Assembly (NCBI RefSeq): GCF_963576615.1
Contig: NC_088708.1
Span: 6,138,001 to 6,202,000, forward strand
DNA: 64,000 nt
DNA from: Watersipora subatra
Taxonomy: Eukaryota > Bryozoa > Gymnolaemata > Cheilostomatida > Watersiporidae
Reading direction: 5' to 3'
This document shows, in pieces, positions 1-11,483 of the stretch. The notes under the pieces are model-generated. The model saw nothing but the letters and a program-made list of their open reading frames with translations, did no database searches and had not been told where the DNA came from. Positions within the stretch are counted from its first letter, which is position 1. Each line of letters opens with the position of its first letter. The position numbers and the translations under genes were made by a program.

Positions 1-50
1 CATGATCAGGTAGTACGCATGTTCAGGTAGTACGCATGATCAGGTAGTAC
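1..50. repeat. 17-bp minisatellite cut by the left window edge
   Basis: Nearly three copies of a 17-bp unit beginning CATGATCAGGTAGTACG, with one T/A variant in the second copy. It lies in the intron before the first visible exon of the DIDO-like gene and probably continues to the left of the window. Confidence 0.8.
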
Positions 51-457
51 CTGTGTGTACACCTAGCCCATTTAGATATCAGTAGTCAGTTGATGCTGCA
101 TTGCATTCCTAGTTCCTTACTGTGTTACAAGGATTGCTGGGATATGCTTACAGCTGCGCTAATGTCCTCTAGAATATATTCTTGTAAAATTTCTGTACAG
201 CTGCATGTATTTGAGAATGGACTCACCGAGCGTTAAGGTATCCATATCTTTAGATTTGTAAATAGTTATGTAGATACAATTTACTGATATTCTAGTTTTG
301 TTGAACACTATCGTAAAGCCAGTGATCTCGGAGCACCCTTTTACTGTATCCATTACGAATATAATTTAACAATACTGGTTGGTACAGTGCTCGTCTCAGT
401 GCCTGTCTCTCATGTTCAGACTGCATCTAATTTAATGTGGTATTCCGTTCTCTTCAG

Positions 458-3400
458 TCTGACCAGAGCATATCCGAGCACTCAGTGGATCTTCTATCAT
501 CCATCATGGAGAGCGGCGACACGACTCCGCAACACGATGCCCATTTATTTGACTCCAATTGTAAGATTTGCATCGGCAAGCAGGCTGCTCCTTCTAAGGC
601 GGACCTTGAGAAGGCGAGCAATCGAGTAAAAGTGTCACACGAAGTCAGCAGGTCAGCCATACGTTCTTCCAAGGAAAGCAGCAAGGAGGAACTTGATAAG
701 GTATGGGATTGTAAGGCTTTATTTAGTGGTTCTCCGTGGTGAACATATGACTAAATGAAGTTGTGATGTATTTTCTTTAACTAGTAATTTCATTTCTAGT
801 TTAGCCTGGAGTACATTCTATGTTTAGCATGAAGTTATAACTCTCTCAGCGCATGTTTAATGTGTCAGTACTGTACCAACCCTTTGAGTATAGTCCATCA
901 GTTTAATGTGTCAGTTCTGTACCGACCCTTTGATTTTAGTCCATCAGTTTAATGTGTCAGTACTGTACCGACCATTTGATTATAGTCCATCAGTTTAATG
1001 TGTCAGTACTGTACCGACCCTTTGATTTTAGTCCATCAGTTTAATGTGTCAGTACTGTACCGACCCTTTGATTATAGTCCATCAGTTTAATGTGTCAGTA
1101 CTGTACCGACCATTTGATTATAGTCCATCAGTTTAATGTGTCAGTACTGTACCGACCCTTTGATTATAGTCCATCAGTTTAATGTGTCAGTACTGTACCG
1201 ACCCTTTGATTATAGGTCATCAGTTTAATGTGTCAGTACTGTACCGACCCTTTGATTTTACTCCATCAGTTTAATGTGTCAGTACTGTACCGACCCTTTG
1301 ATTATAGTCCATCAGTTTAATGTGTCAGTACTGTACCGACCCTTTGATTATAGTCCATCAAAAATGAGTTAGAGGATCTTGAGAAAGAAATAAAGATCTT
1401 TGAAGCGGAAGATAAGATTATAGCTGAGAAGCTGGCGAAGCGCCGACACTCTCACCAGGACACAAAAAAGCGTGTTCGGGTACAGGAGAACAACTCTCCA
1501 GGAGACGAGCCTGCAGCCAGAACACATTCTCCTGGCACCCCACCGCTACCTGATCTGTCCTCACCAACTCCTGTCGTCAAGAAACGTGGATCAACTCCAT
1601 CAGCTTGGAAAGGTTTCATAGATGCTCCAGAGATTTCGTGCAAATTTTTCACCACCGCTCATGGGGTACACGGTAACTCGGACTGCCTCAAGACGGTAAG
1701 CTCTTGTACCACAGTTGTTGATTATCTTGACTCTTTGGTGCAGGTGGTGAAATCGATCGGAAGCAGTTTAGTTATTGTCGGTTTTACTTATAGGATCTGC
1801 CTGACTCTCTACAAATAGTTGGCCGGATTCATCCCAACCAAGTGTGGGAGTATATTGGCCAGCTGCGTCACACTCTGTCTCGGGTGCGTATGGTTAAACT
1901 TCCTGTTGAACATATTCCTATTGTCAGTTGTGCGTAACAGTATATCTATTCATATCATCTCTAAGGCCGTGAAGGTCGTTGCTGCATTTTACATTGACTA
2001 TTGGCATGATCCTTTATGTTCATGGTAGTACTAGCTGTCCTAGTAAGCGGAAGGATGTTATATTTCACAGCAATTTTTATTCTAATCCCAATTTATCTAT
2101 GCGTTTTATCGTTTGAAGGCATTACTTGTGGCACAAATAAGGCTTACTAAAACTTGCAAATAAGCTCATTGCGAGGTTTAGTTATATTTTCTTATTCGCG
2201 TCATCAAGGACTTTTTGCACAAGCAAACTCTCCATAGGCAAAAGTTCTCAAGTCTGATTGTATTTATGTGGTTTTTACTCTATTGAGCCACTTCATGCTT
2301 AGCCAGACGTTCACAGACTACTTACTAGTGTGAACTGGCATTTCACCTTCAATTTTATGAACTGAGTATAGATTGGATTTACTTGTAACACCTCTTCATG
2401 TGCTTAAAGCACATAAATTACTTAATTTTTTATCATATATTTCAATACATCAGTCTTGGCTATTGATTGAGCCTATATTCAATACACAAAGAATAATAGA
2501 ACTATGAAAAACAGGGTGTCAAAAGTACATCCTGCGATAAAAAAACACTTGGTTGCGTTCCAACAATGTGATGTCATAATTATTATTTAGCCTTAGGTCG
2601 TCGATCCCTTTTGCTGCCATTGAGGCTGCCTTTTTCTGTGACAATCGGTGTTGTTAAACCCAGAGAGCGCTAATAATAAACTAAGATTCTAGGTAATCAA
2701 CAATGCCCAGGATCGTGCTAACGCCCAACCAATACAAACAAATGTTCTGGGTTAATTAATTATGCTTCAATAAATATACTGTCGTTGATAAAGGTAATGA
2801 AATCACATCGATTAAATTGTGACCTGCAGTGGCATGGCTATAGGACTATATGTCAATTGCACTTCTGCGAGATCACGCAATGCTTAAAATTAATTAGTCT
2901 CAGTCGTGCCCCTCAACATCACAATAAAAAGAGAGGGCTAGTGCATAATATCATCGGGAAAACATAGTATGGTGCTTGGAATCTGGGTTATTTATCATAG
3001 AAATAATCTGTACATTGAGAGCTAATGGCACTGATTCCTTTGTCATCTTCATTGGTTCTCTGGGGTTGTCCTACCTTCGCCTGCCACTAGCGTCATTATC
3101 GTAGTTGATAAATATAAGCGGTGAGCAATAGAATAAGCGGTAAGAGCACACAACACCGAATATGAAAATTGTGATGTCACAATTTTCAAGCCTATGCCAT
3201 TGAACATTTCTGCGGTAGAGCTCTGGGGAAATCCTATAAACACTAACCAATTTCTGTCTCACCATCTCCAACAATGGCTCATTTGAAAGCCATCATATTG
3301 AAGAACCTGAATAAACTGAAACAGTACGTATGTAATTGATGTGCTTTAAATAAATTAGTGTTAAAATAAGCAGAAAACCTGTTTAAAATTAATTTTTTTG

Positions 3401-6400
3401 ATGTTTCTTTGGCAATGTAATACATTAGTTATTAATCTAGTCTAATGTACGGCAGTTTCATGATGGCGGCGATTAACTGTTCGTTTTTGAGCTTTTAAGA
3501 GCTTGTGATCACGTTATCACATATTTTGCATCTACATCACTACAGAGTAAGACATGGTGAATCTTTTCATACCAAATCACTGTAATGTGAATTTTGTTGC
3601 AAGTCAACCTTTAAGAACCAAGGCACATTTATGATCAACTTTCTTTCTTTACAACCAACAACCATCTGTATGACAGATAACCTGTAGGCCACAGCACATC
3701 ACCAGCAACCATCTGTATGACAGATAACCTGTAGGCCACAGCACATCACCAGCAACCATCTGTATGGCAGATAACCTGTAGGCCACAGCACACCACCAAC
3801 AACCATCTGTATAACAGATAACCTGTAGGCCACAACACACCACCAACAACCATCTGTATGACAGATAACCTGTAGGCCACAACACACCGCCAACAACCAT
3901 CTTTATGACAGATAACCTGTAGGCCACAGCACATCACCAACAACCATCTGTATGACAGATAACCTGTAGGCCACAGCACATCACCAACAACCATCTTTAT
4001 GACAGATAACCTGTAGGCCACAGCACATCACCAACAACCATCTGTACGACAGATAACCTGTAGGCCACAACACACCACCAACAACCATCTGTATGACAGA
4101 TAACCTGTAGGCCACAGCACATCACCAACAACCATCTTTATGACAGATAACCTGTAGGCCACAGCACATCACCAACAACCATCTGTACGACAGATAACCT
4201 GTAGGCCACAGCACACCACCAACATTTTGTTGCAAGCCAACCTTTAACAACTTGTTTTTCAAACCAAACTAGAATCTAAATTGTGCTGTATAAGTTGATT
4301 AAAACTAAACTTATTGCATGACTTTACCAATTGCCATCTATCTTCTATCTGAAAATAGAAAGACCCTTACTGTTTGCTCACTTGAAACATTCCTAGCCAG
4401 ACCTGGTCCTACTGAACTGGCTGTGTTGTGTTAGATGTTTAGGTAAATACTACAAACCTACACATGTCATGACTGTCTAGTTCATAGAACATGGCCTGTA
4501 TGTTTTCTATGGTTGCTGATGCCATATTTCAGGAAGTGATCTTGATAAGGTTTTCTGCTGTGAATGAGGAGGAGAAGGCGTCGTATAAAGTCTACTTTAA
4601 ATATCTCTCAGAAAAGAAAAGGTTTGGTGTCGTCGGAAATGGGTCTAGTGACATCAAGGACATGTACATCATACCCCTACCTAGTCATGAATCCTTGCCA
4701 GTCGCCCTCAAACCATATCGTCATAAAGGTAATGTTTGGCTTAATCGTGGTGATTTTTTATTTCCTTGCGTGGGGATATTTGTAAATGGTTTGGGTGCCA
4801 ATCGCTTGTCTCACAATTGTAATTACAATAGTTGTTGCGGTCCATGACAATAGAGAATATTCATGACAGTATGATTTATCTGCTGCTACGATGCATCGTC
4901 ACAAAATGTGTAACTTGAGATCTTTGTCAATATTTAAACTTTGTAGGCTTTGATAATTGACCAACCGCTGCATAAAGGTCTGATTACACACATCGAGGAA
5001 ATGCATAGCCAATGTGTAGCATAAATATTTGCTCTTCTTACACCCTTAAGGCTGGTTCAGGCTATAATGCCGTTTGTCAGCGTTTCCCTTTCAGAATTCA
5101 TCGTCGATTATGTGATCCGTAAATCGATGGCATCGACGAAGCAGCGGGGATACGTCAGCAAAGTTTGCAGCTGTCAAACTTTCCCGATATTTTGACGAGC
5201 ATCGATGACCGCCTTTCGAATGTGAACCATTTCGGCGATGGTAATTCGCAGTCGCTGATAGAGTGATTTATTCATATCCGTTTATGATAGTCGCTGCGGG
5301 ACTAGTTTTTTATTCCAGCACGCGAAAACAAAAAGGTTTCTTCGCGAAAATTTAAAAAGATAAATGAAAACACTATATCATGGAGTATTTCTTGAGGCAA
5401 GTGCGGATGGATATGTGATAGTGTGAACATGGTTATCATCGACAGCCTTTAGACTAGTAAATGACACGTTGCCTAAAGTGTGTGAAATCCATGACATCCT
5501 TATTGGATTTTCCATTACTGTTACTAAAGTATTGTCAACATGTTAATCATCCATTATGGATCTTCAACAATTTATCATAGTAAGAATGTTTGCGCAGCTA
5601 TTTGCACTGCTAGATTTGATTCAAGCGAAAAATCGCTACAGGCTAATGTTTTGCCTGAGCCAAATTAAAAAATAATATGAGTTCATGGTATGAATCATTC
5701 TGGAAACAATTTTGGTTCTCCATAGATTTAGTCATGTGAAGAATTATCTCAAAAGTATCAGGGACAGTTAAAATTTACACTAGTGACCTTCAAATACCTG
5801 TTACACGTCCATAGAGTTACATTTGTCTATAGAGGATGTAGTTTGCGTCAAGTCCTGTCATTGTCACTCAAAACCAATTCTCAAATTAAATCAGATACTG
5901 TTGTAAATGAATTAAATGGAATCAAGATTGTATGTCTAAAGTAAACTTTGTTAGATGCCTTAGTTTTTTTCTCTGCCGAAGTAGATCGGGATGTTCAACA
6001 GATTTCGACAGTGTATTTTTGACATGTATTTATTTGTCTGTGAATCGTCCTATAATCAATATAGTAACTACTCTGTCGATCACTCATAGTTGAAATCAGT
6101 TTGTACTTGACAACTCACCAATCGTGTAGCTCCATACATATGTTTTGCATATGCAAACCTCTGAGTGTTATGCTTCCGAAAACACCTTCGTGTCGAGTAT
6201 CTTTTACACTGTCCATACGAATACAAAAATATATCATCTGAATTATCAAATATCACGTAAATTAATGACATAGGATAATTTTAATTTAGTCAAATGAAAT
6301 TAATTTTTATTCAATGTCAGGATTTCATTAATGAAAGAAGATTAATTTATAAACAATTAAGTTAATAGCGAAATCATGAGTAGTATCATAGAAAGGTTTT

Positions 6401-9400
6401 TACATTATTTTGTATTCAAAGTCTAAACCTCTTATTGTGATTGTGTTGGTAATGGATGAAATTTGTTAGAAGTCAGCATTCTTTAAAAAATATAGGAAAT
6501 TCTAAAACACACATTCGCTCTAATCGATACTGTCAGTTATGTCATCTCTATCGTTATTTGTGCCAGTGCTCGCTGATGATAATCGCCCCAACATGCTTGT
6601 CGGCCTAGTCGTAAGAACAAAACTGAAGCGAACTGGCTCTCAAGACCCACTTTATGGATCTAAAAAGTCTAAATCAGACGAGGATGAGCCATACGAGCCG
6701 CCAGGCATTGATGAGTTGCTTCCTGCAGAGCCAGAAACACCATCTCCAATGACCACCCCAAATAATGCTGAACCATTTGACATTAAAAGTGAGTTTGTGT
6801 TTTTACTGCTTTAGCCAGCATTTTTGAGGTTCAAAGGAAAAGTATGGCATGAGGCCGTGTTTATGATAGCTATAAATTCTACTGATAACTACATTGTCAT
6901 AAGCGTGGTGTGACATGCATGGTGAGGCAGATTTGGTTATCTCTGATCATCAGAAAGTTTTGATGATATATCCAGTCTTTATAAAACTTGACAGACCTTC
7001 ACTCATGCTTTAGCTGAATCAGTCAACTTCAGAAATGGGCATGTCATGTGTGGTGCAATCATGTAGAATATATCCTTGCGCTTTAGATGTTGAAGAGTAT
7101 GATCCATCGCAGCCTCTCGTCAGTCTGTCAGTTGGTAACTCGCAGGAGGGTCAGGAAGAGAATGAAATGTATGACCCAATTGTGTCAGCCTACTCTCTAG
7201 CTGACCCCAAAACTCTCAACGCAGAAGATGTGCCTGGTAAGTTCCATGATTGCTATGAATCCTAACACTGAGTTCGTCATAAATGAATATATGTTGTGAT
7301 TTCAGTGATATCACAAGTGTTATTTCAGTGTTATATGTTATGTATTTCAGTATTATCACAATTATAATAGTTCATGGTAAAACTTTATTGATTACTTTAT
7401 TGATAAACTGTATTTTGATTTAGTAACCATGGAGTTGCTTGACCACAGTCAAGTTGTAAATTACTATTATTGTCTAGTTACCATAAAATCTGTATTTGAA
7501 TGCCACCTCTGTTTGAGCGCCACTATGGGAGAAAGGTTGAAAAAAAGAGCGCCACCCTTTAATGGAACGCCACTTCTATTTGAATGCCACTTTTATTTGA
7601 CTGATACTTTTTCACACCCTTAATCTTTACGAACCCATAATAGCAAGTGATCAGTTGAAAAGTGTCCACAGAACTGTATTAACAAGGACTCGATTACATC
7701 AATTACAATTAATTCTTTCTTTGTTTCTGTTTGTATCAAAGTCCATTTTCCAAGTCTTTAGGTTTTTTCATTAGAAGCGTTGCTTGCACCACCATAGAAA
7801 TAATTAGTAATTGTATTAGGCTAATAGAAGTTCATTTTTTAACGCGGTCTTGATACTTCAATGTATGTGGGATAAAGTTTTCGCATTTGCTATGAAAAAT
7901 GTGTTACTACATACTTTGAGGCTAACATTTTGAGGCTATTTTTATTACACGAGGTTTCTTTTTATTTGCGCTAGAAGTTTCTATTCAAAATAGCATCGCG
8001 TAGAAGTTTTTCTCTGCTAAAAATTGTTTGGACGCTAATATCGACTAGCTCAGCTGTGCAGAAGATGGATTGAGGTCAGAAGACATTGTGGAAGGTGTTG
8101 AACAGCCAGAAGAATATGAAATGGTTTTAAACAGTAGCAGCAATCAGAACTCGACTGGCTGAGCAAATGGTGCTAATATTTTTGTTTTAAAAATGTTAAT
8201 ATTTGTTTTGAATTGTTAATTTTCATTGCTGCATATATTGTAATTATGGTTTGTTTATGTCACTTGTTTTTGAATATATATTTGTAGCGTTTGATAGATT
8301 ATTATTATAAAACTTATAAATTTGCATATTTATAGTAGTTGCTCTTACATCATGTTTTTTGTTCACACTTTATGCTCAGTTTGTACCCTCAGTTCTGTGT
8401 ATTAAGTTGACTGTTGTTGGGTGTAGAAATATAAGGGCACAAACGATAGTGACTGCTACAAACGATAGTGACTGCTAACAAGTTCTTGACGAGAATAACT
8501 TTGGCAACACAGCTCAGTTGTAGTATAATGTGCTTACAGGTGTCAGCAAAACAGGTTTCTTTTTATGTTTGAACTACTAATCAATCAGCCTTTGATATTT
8601 ATTTGCGCTATAACTTATTCATTTCATAATTATTTCCATTCGATAATTTGAAACGATCAAGTGAGCTTTGGATTTGTTGTCTCATGCATTACTGCATTGT
8701 CTCATGTTTTACCACCAGAAAATTTCAGTACTGTGTAGCTTGTTGATTGACTCCATAATATGACGGACTAAATAAATTCTTTGTCTGTAAACGTGAATCT
8801 GATTTGAAGTAGATAAGACATCCTCGAGTGTTTAAACAGGAAAGCCACCAAAGGTCATAACCTTACATACTTTAAGTATATTATATATATATAATATATA
8901 TATAATTATAATAATACATAATAATATAGTATATATAATATTATATAATAATGTATTAATTATATTCAAGGTGGCGCTAAAGCTGAAATCTAAAGAGCCT
9001 CACCTTGCTTAGAAAGTGAGGCTCTTTAGATTCATTAACCAAACTGTTTACAGATGATTGTTTGGTTTTCATAAATACATCTCAGTTTTACCAAAGTTAC
9101 ACTTATCTTTTTAAACACCTCCAGTCAATGAAGAAACAATTTCTTATGCGTTACGCAGTTATAATTATAGGTGCCAAAAATGGTCATCATAAATTATTTA
9201 TGACATACCAGAACGTATTCATTTGTTATTGTTTTGGTCCTGCCACTCGTATCCCTCCCTTTGTATCTATATTATTGCTCGTGAGAGGGTGAAAAATTCT
9301 CTCTGTTGAGTTCCTATAGAGCCTGTTGCACAACATTTATTGCTGTCAAATATATAGGCAAAACTTTGCGTGACCTCACTTCTCTTGTTAGATGTGGCGA

Positions 9401-11184
9401 GACATTGTTTAGCCTAATGTCTCGTTAAGTGTCAAGTGTGAATAGTTCTTAAAATATTTGAATACAGGATTTTACTCAAACAAAAGCAAACAACATTGTT
9501 GTGTTGAATCTCTCTTTTTGCTTGCTGAATTTCTTAGCAACAATAATTTCTGTCATTGCAAACAAAGGAGGCCACGAAAATAAGTTTGTGTTGAAAACTT
9601 GCAGGCGCTGCACCCTATTCTCCTGGAGAAAATGATGCCGAAGATGGAGACGAAGCATATGATCCTGGCTCCTTACCCATAGCAATCACTCCATCTCAAA
9701 GTGAGCCTCTTCCTCACAAATCACCATCTACTAACCCATACAGAATTGCAGCTCCTCTACCTGCAGAGCCAAGCGAACCATATGATCCTATGGATACGCT
9801 GAATGCAAAGTCTCCACCAATGCCACGGGAGCCATACAATCCAATGAGGACTTCACCACCAGCTCCTGATAAACCATACAACCCTGCTGCTGCATTATCC
9901 AGGGCATTTCCATCCCACCCAGAAGAACTATATGATCCTGCTGCGCCTCTGTCCCCGCAGAAGTCAGGTCGTGATCAGAGTTCTTCATCTCATGCTTCCA
10001 TAAGTTTACTGATGGTAAGGTTATATATTATTGAATTGTGTAGATAGTTGAAAAATTGTTGTATACTGCTGTACTCTCTTGCTTGTCAAGTGTCCATTGG
10101 TACATTAAATACTTTTTTATAGGATTCTGACTTGACTGCGCAGCAAAGAGCTTTGAAGGAGCTTACGGCACAGGTCGAACTACAGAAAAAGCAACTGCAT
10201 AAAGCAAGGCTTGCACAACAGATTTTACCTATGCAATCAGAGACAGTCAGTCATCAGCTTGTCTCAGGGCAGTCATCACAACTTTTGACATCCAGTACTA
10301 CTGACATATCTCAGACTGAAATAACGAAGCAGTTTCTTACTCAATCTATAGAGTCCAAAAATACACCTGTTGCACCACCTGTATTGGCCACACCAAAGGA
10401 GTCTAACCTTGACCCCAACATTCCCATTGCAGAAAGTGAGAGGCCTAAAATTTCGTTTTCATTTTCTGGTATACGAAATGTGTCGCATTCTAGCCAATTC
10501 CAGAATAACGAGTCTACTAACCATTCTGGGCCCCCACCTCCACAAAATAAAGTTCCATTGCTAGCTCCACCACCTCCTCCTGTTAGCCTTTCCTCCAACA
10601 ATCTTCTCTCACCAGCTTCACACAGGCCTCTATTGTCTGATCCTCGAGTTGCCAGTGGTCCAGACCAAACCCATAGTAGAGATCGATACCCTGGAGGTGC
10701 CAATGATCCAGACCAAACCCATTGTAGTGATCGATACTCTGGAGGTGCCAATGGTCCAGACCAAACCCATAGTAGAGATGGATTCCCTGGGGGTGCCAGT
10801 GGTCCAGACCAAACCCATAGTAGAAATCGATATTCTGGGGGTGCCGATGGTCCAGACCAAACCCATAGTAAAGATGGATTCCCAAGGGGTGCCAGTGGTC
10901 CAGGCCAAACCCATAGTAGAGATGGACTCCCTCGGGGTGCCAGTGGTCCAGGGCGAATCCTTATCAGAGATGAAGATATGGGACAGAGAGACTTTAGAGA
11001 AAATTATGGTGATAGGAGAGGGTGGCAGGACAGTTATGATGGAAGAGCTCATTGGAGAGCGCCGCCACCTTCCAGAGATGCTGGCTATCGTCAGGGTATG
11101 CCTGGAGAATATGATTATCACAATAGAAATAGGCGAGGTGGTTATGGCCAAGGACCTGACGAGAGATATCATAGGGATTATTAA
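458..11184 (+). CDS. DIDO1/PHF3-like: DIDO1/PHF3-family SPOC-domain protein, 3' part (8 exons)
   Basis: Coding exons: 458-700, 1354-1695, 1794-1883, 4533-4728, 6567-6788, 7087-7236, 9605-10014, 10123-11184 (TAA). All junctions are GT-AG and in phase, giving 904 residues plus stop; the 5' end lies left of the window. The first exon has the conserved HLFDSNCKICIG segment that follows the TFIIS-like domain in this family. Exons 2-5 form the SPOC domain (AWKGFIDAPEISCKFF, PNQVWEYIGQLRHTLSR, RFGVVGNGSSDIKDMYIIPL, LVGLVVRTKLKR). SPOC domains of this family bind phosphorylated RNA polymerase II tail, so a chromatin/transcription-elongation role is inferred. Exons 5-7 carry repeated Y-D/N-P motifs; the last exon has a 16-residue tandem repeat and an Arg/Gly/Tyr-rich end. 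No PHD finger is in the window. Assignment to DIDO1 versus PHF3 is unresolved; invertebrates may have one ancestral gene. Confidence 0.88.
855..1360 (+). repeat. 46-bp minisatellite, 11 copies, carrying a splice acceptor
   Basis: Eleven head-to-tail 46-bp units start at 855, 901, 947 and so on to 1315, differing by a few substitutions. The unit runs from GTTTAATGTGTCAGTACTGT to ATTATAGTCCATCA. The last unit ends inside the SPOC exon: exon 2 starts at 1354, so TATAG is the acceptor and TCCATCA are the first seven exon bases. Most units keep that boundary sequence. Confidence 0.95.
3445..3616 (+). repeat. Dispersed repeat, copy 1 (inverted relative to the copy near 63.8 kb)
   Basis: The stretch from TGATGGCGGCGATTAACTG through AGAGTAAGACATGG to TTTTGTTGCAAGTCAACC matches the reverse complement of about 63725-63920 at roughly 80 percent by eye. 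It is probably a non-autonomous transposable element. It sits in the long intron between exons 3 and 4 of the DIDO-like gene, just before a minisatellite. Confidence 0.7.
3661..4224 (+). repeat. 47-bp minisatellite, 12 copies
   Basis: Units of 47 bp beginning ACCATCTGTATGACAGATAA start at 3661, 3708, 3755 and on to 4178. Variation is mostly ATCACC/ACCACC, TGTA/TTTA and TATG/TACG. The array lies in an intron. It is bounded by near-identical 23-27 bp sequences (TTTTGTTGCAAGTCAACC at 3592, TTTTGTTGCAAGCCAACC at 4225) that are the end of the dispersed repeat at 3445-3616. Confidence 0.95.
5047..5290. mobile_element. MITE-like fragment (uncertain)
   Basis: The segment starts AAGGCTGGTTCAGGCTATAA, resembling terminal inverted repeats of small DNA transposons, and contains GC-richer sequence (ATCGATGGCATCGACGAAGC) unlike the surrounding intron. 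A matching opposite end could not be placed, so both boundaries and the class are uncertain. Around it, the intron between exons 4 and 5 of the DIDO-like gene (4729-6566) shows no gene. Confidence 0.3.
8877..9032. repeat. TA microsatellite followed by a perfect hairpin
   Basis: A TA-rich simple repeat (about 8877-8965) is followed by an inverted repeat with perfect 17-nt arms, AATCTAAAGAGCCTCAC at 8987-9003 and its complement at 9016-9032, with a 12-nt loop. It lies in the 2.4-kb intron before exon 7 of the DIDO-like gene. The rest of that intron (7237-9604) holds no recognisable gene. The stretch 7490-7600 repeats GCGCCAC/TGCCAC motifs and may be another small element. Confidence 0.8.
10657..10965 (+). 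repeat. Coding 48-bp minisatellite (16-residue repeat, about 6.5 copies)
   Basis: Within the last exon of the DIDO-like gene, a 16-residue unit (GPDQTHSRDRYPGGAN and variants such as GPDQTHSRDGFPGGAS) is repeated six times, then breaks down at GPGRILIRDEDMG. The unit length is a multiple of three, so copy-number change keeps the frame. Other frames of this array are also open; those reading frames are by-products of the repeat. Confidence 0.95.
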
Positions 11185-11483
11185 TGACAGCTAAATTACA
11201 GTTTGCATGCTTCCTCTATGTATTCATATTTTATCAGGGTTTTAATGAAAGTATTGGTGACATGCTGTTAATATTGTACAATATTTCAAATGTACAGGTG
11301 TTGCGATAGAGCTACTGATTACTATGTTTAACAGTACATACATACTGTGATTAGTGTTTGTACATAGTAATTGTATTTGTTATATATATAATTGATGAAA
11401 ACATGAAACAAATGTAGCCAAGTGTTGCAGAGAGATTATGCATGGGAAGCTAAACTAATTGACTAAGACATGACAAACAAATG
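11185..11483. other. 299-bp spacer between convergent genes (shared 3' UTR space)
   Basis: This lies between the stop of the DIDO-like gene (TAA at 11182-11184) and the stop of the POU gene (TAG on the minus strand at 11484-11486). ATTAAA occurs on the plus strand at 11493-11498, inside the end of the POU coding region, and on the minus strand at about 11241-11246. If either is used, the two 3' ends overlap. No other signal is seen. Confidence 0.6.

Noticed and set aside
3649-4021. Minus-strand frames of 65-92 codons (GLQVICHTDGCW repeats)
   Set aside because: They translate the 47-bp minisatellite; a repeated unit without stops opens frames by itself.
10341-11194. Long frames antisense to, and in another frame of, the last DIDO-like exon (100-181 codons)
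   Set aside because: Shadows of the in-frame 48-bp coding repeat; the real frame is fixed by splicing phase and by the SPOC protein context.
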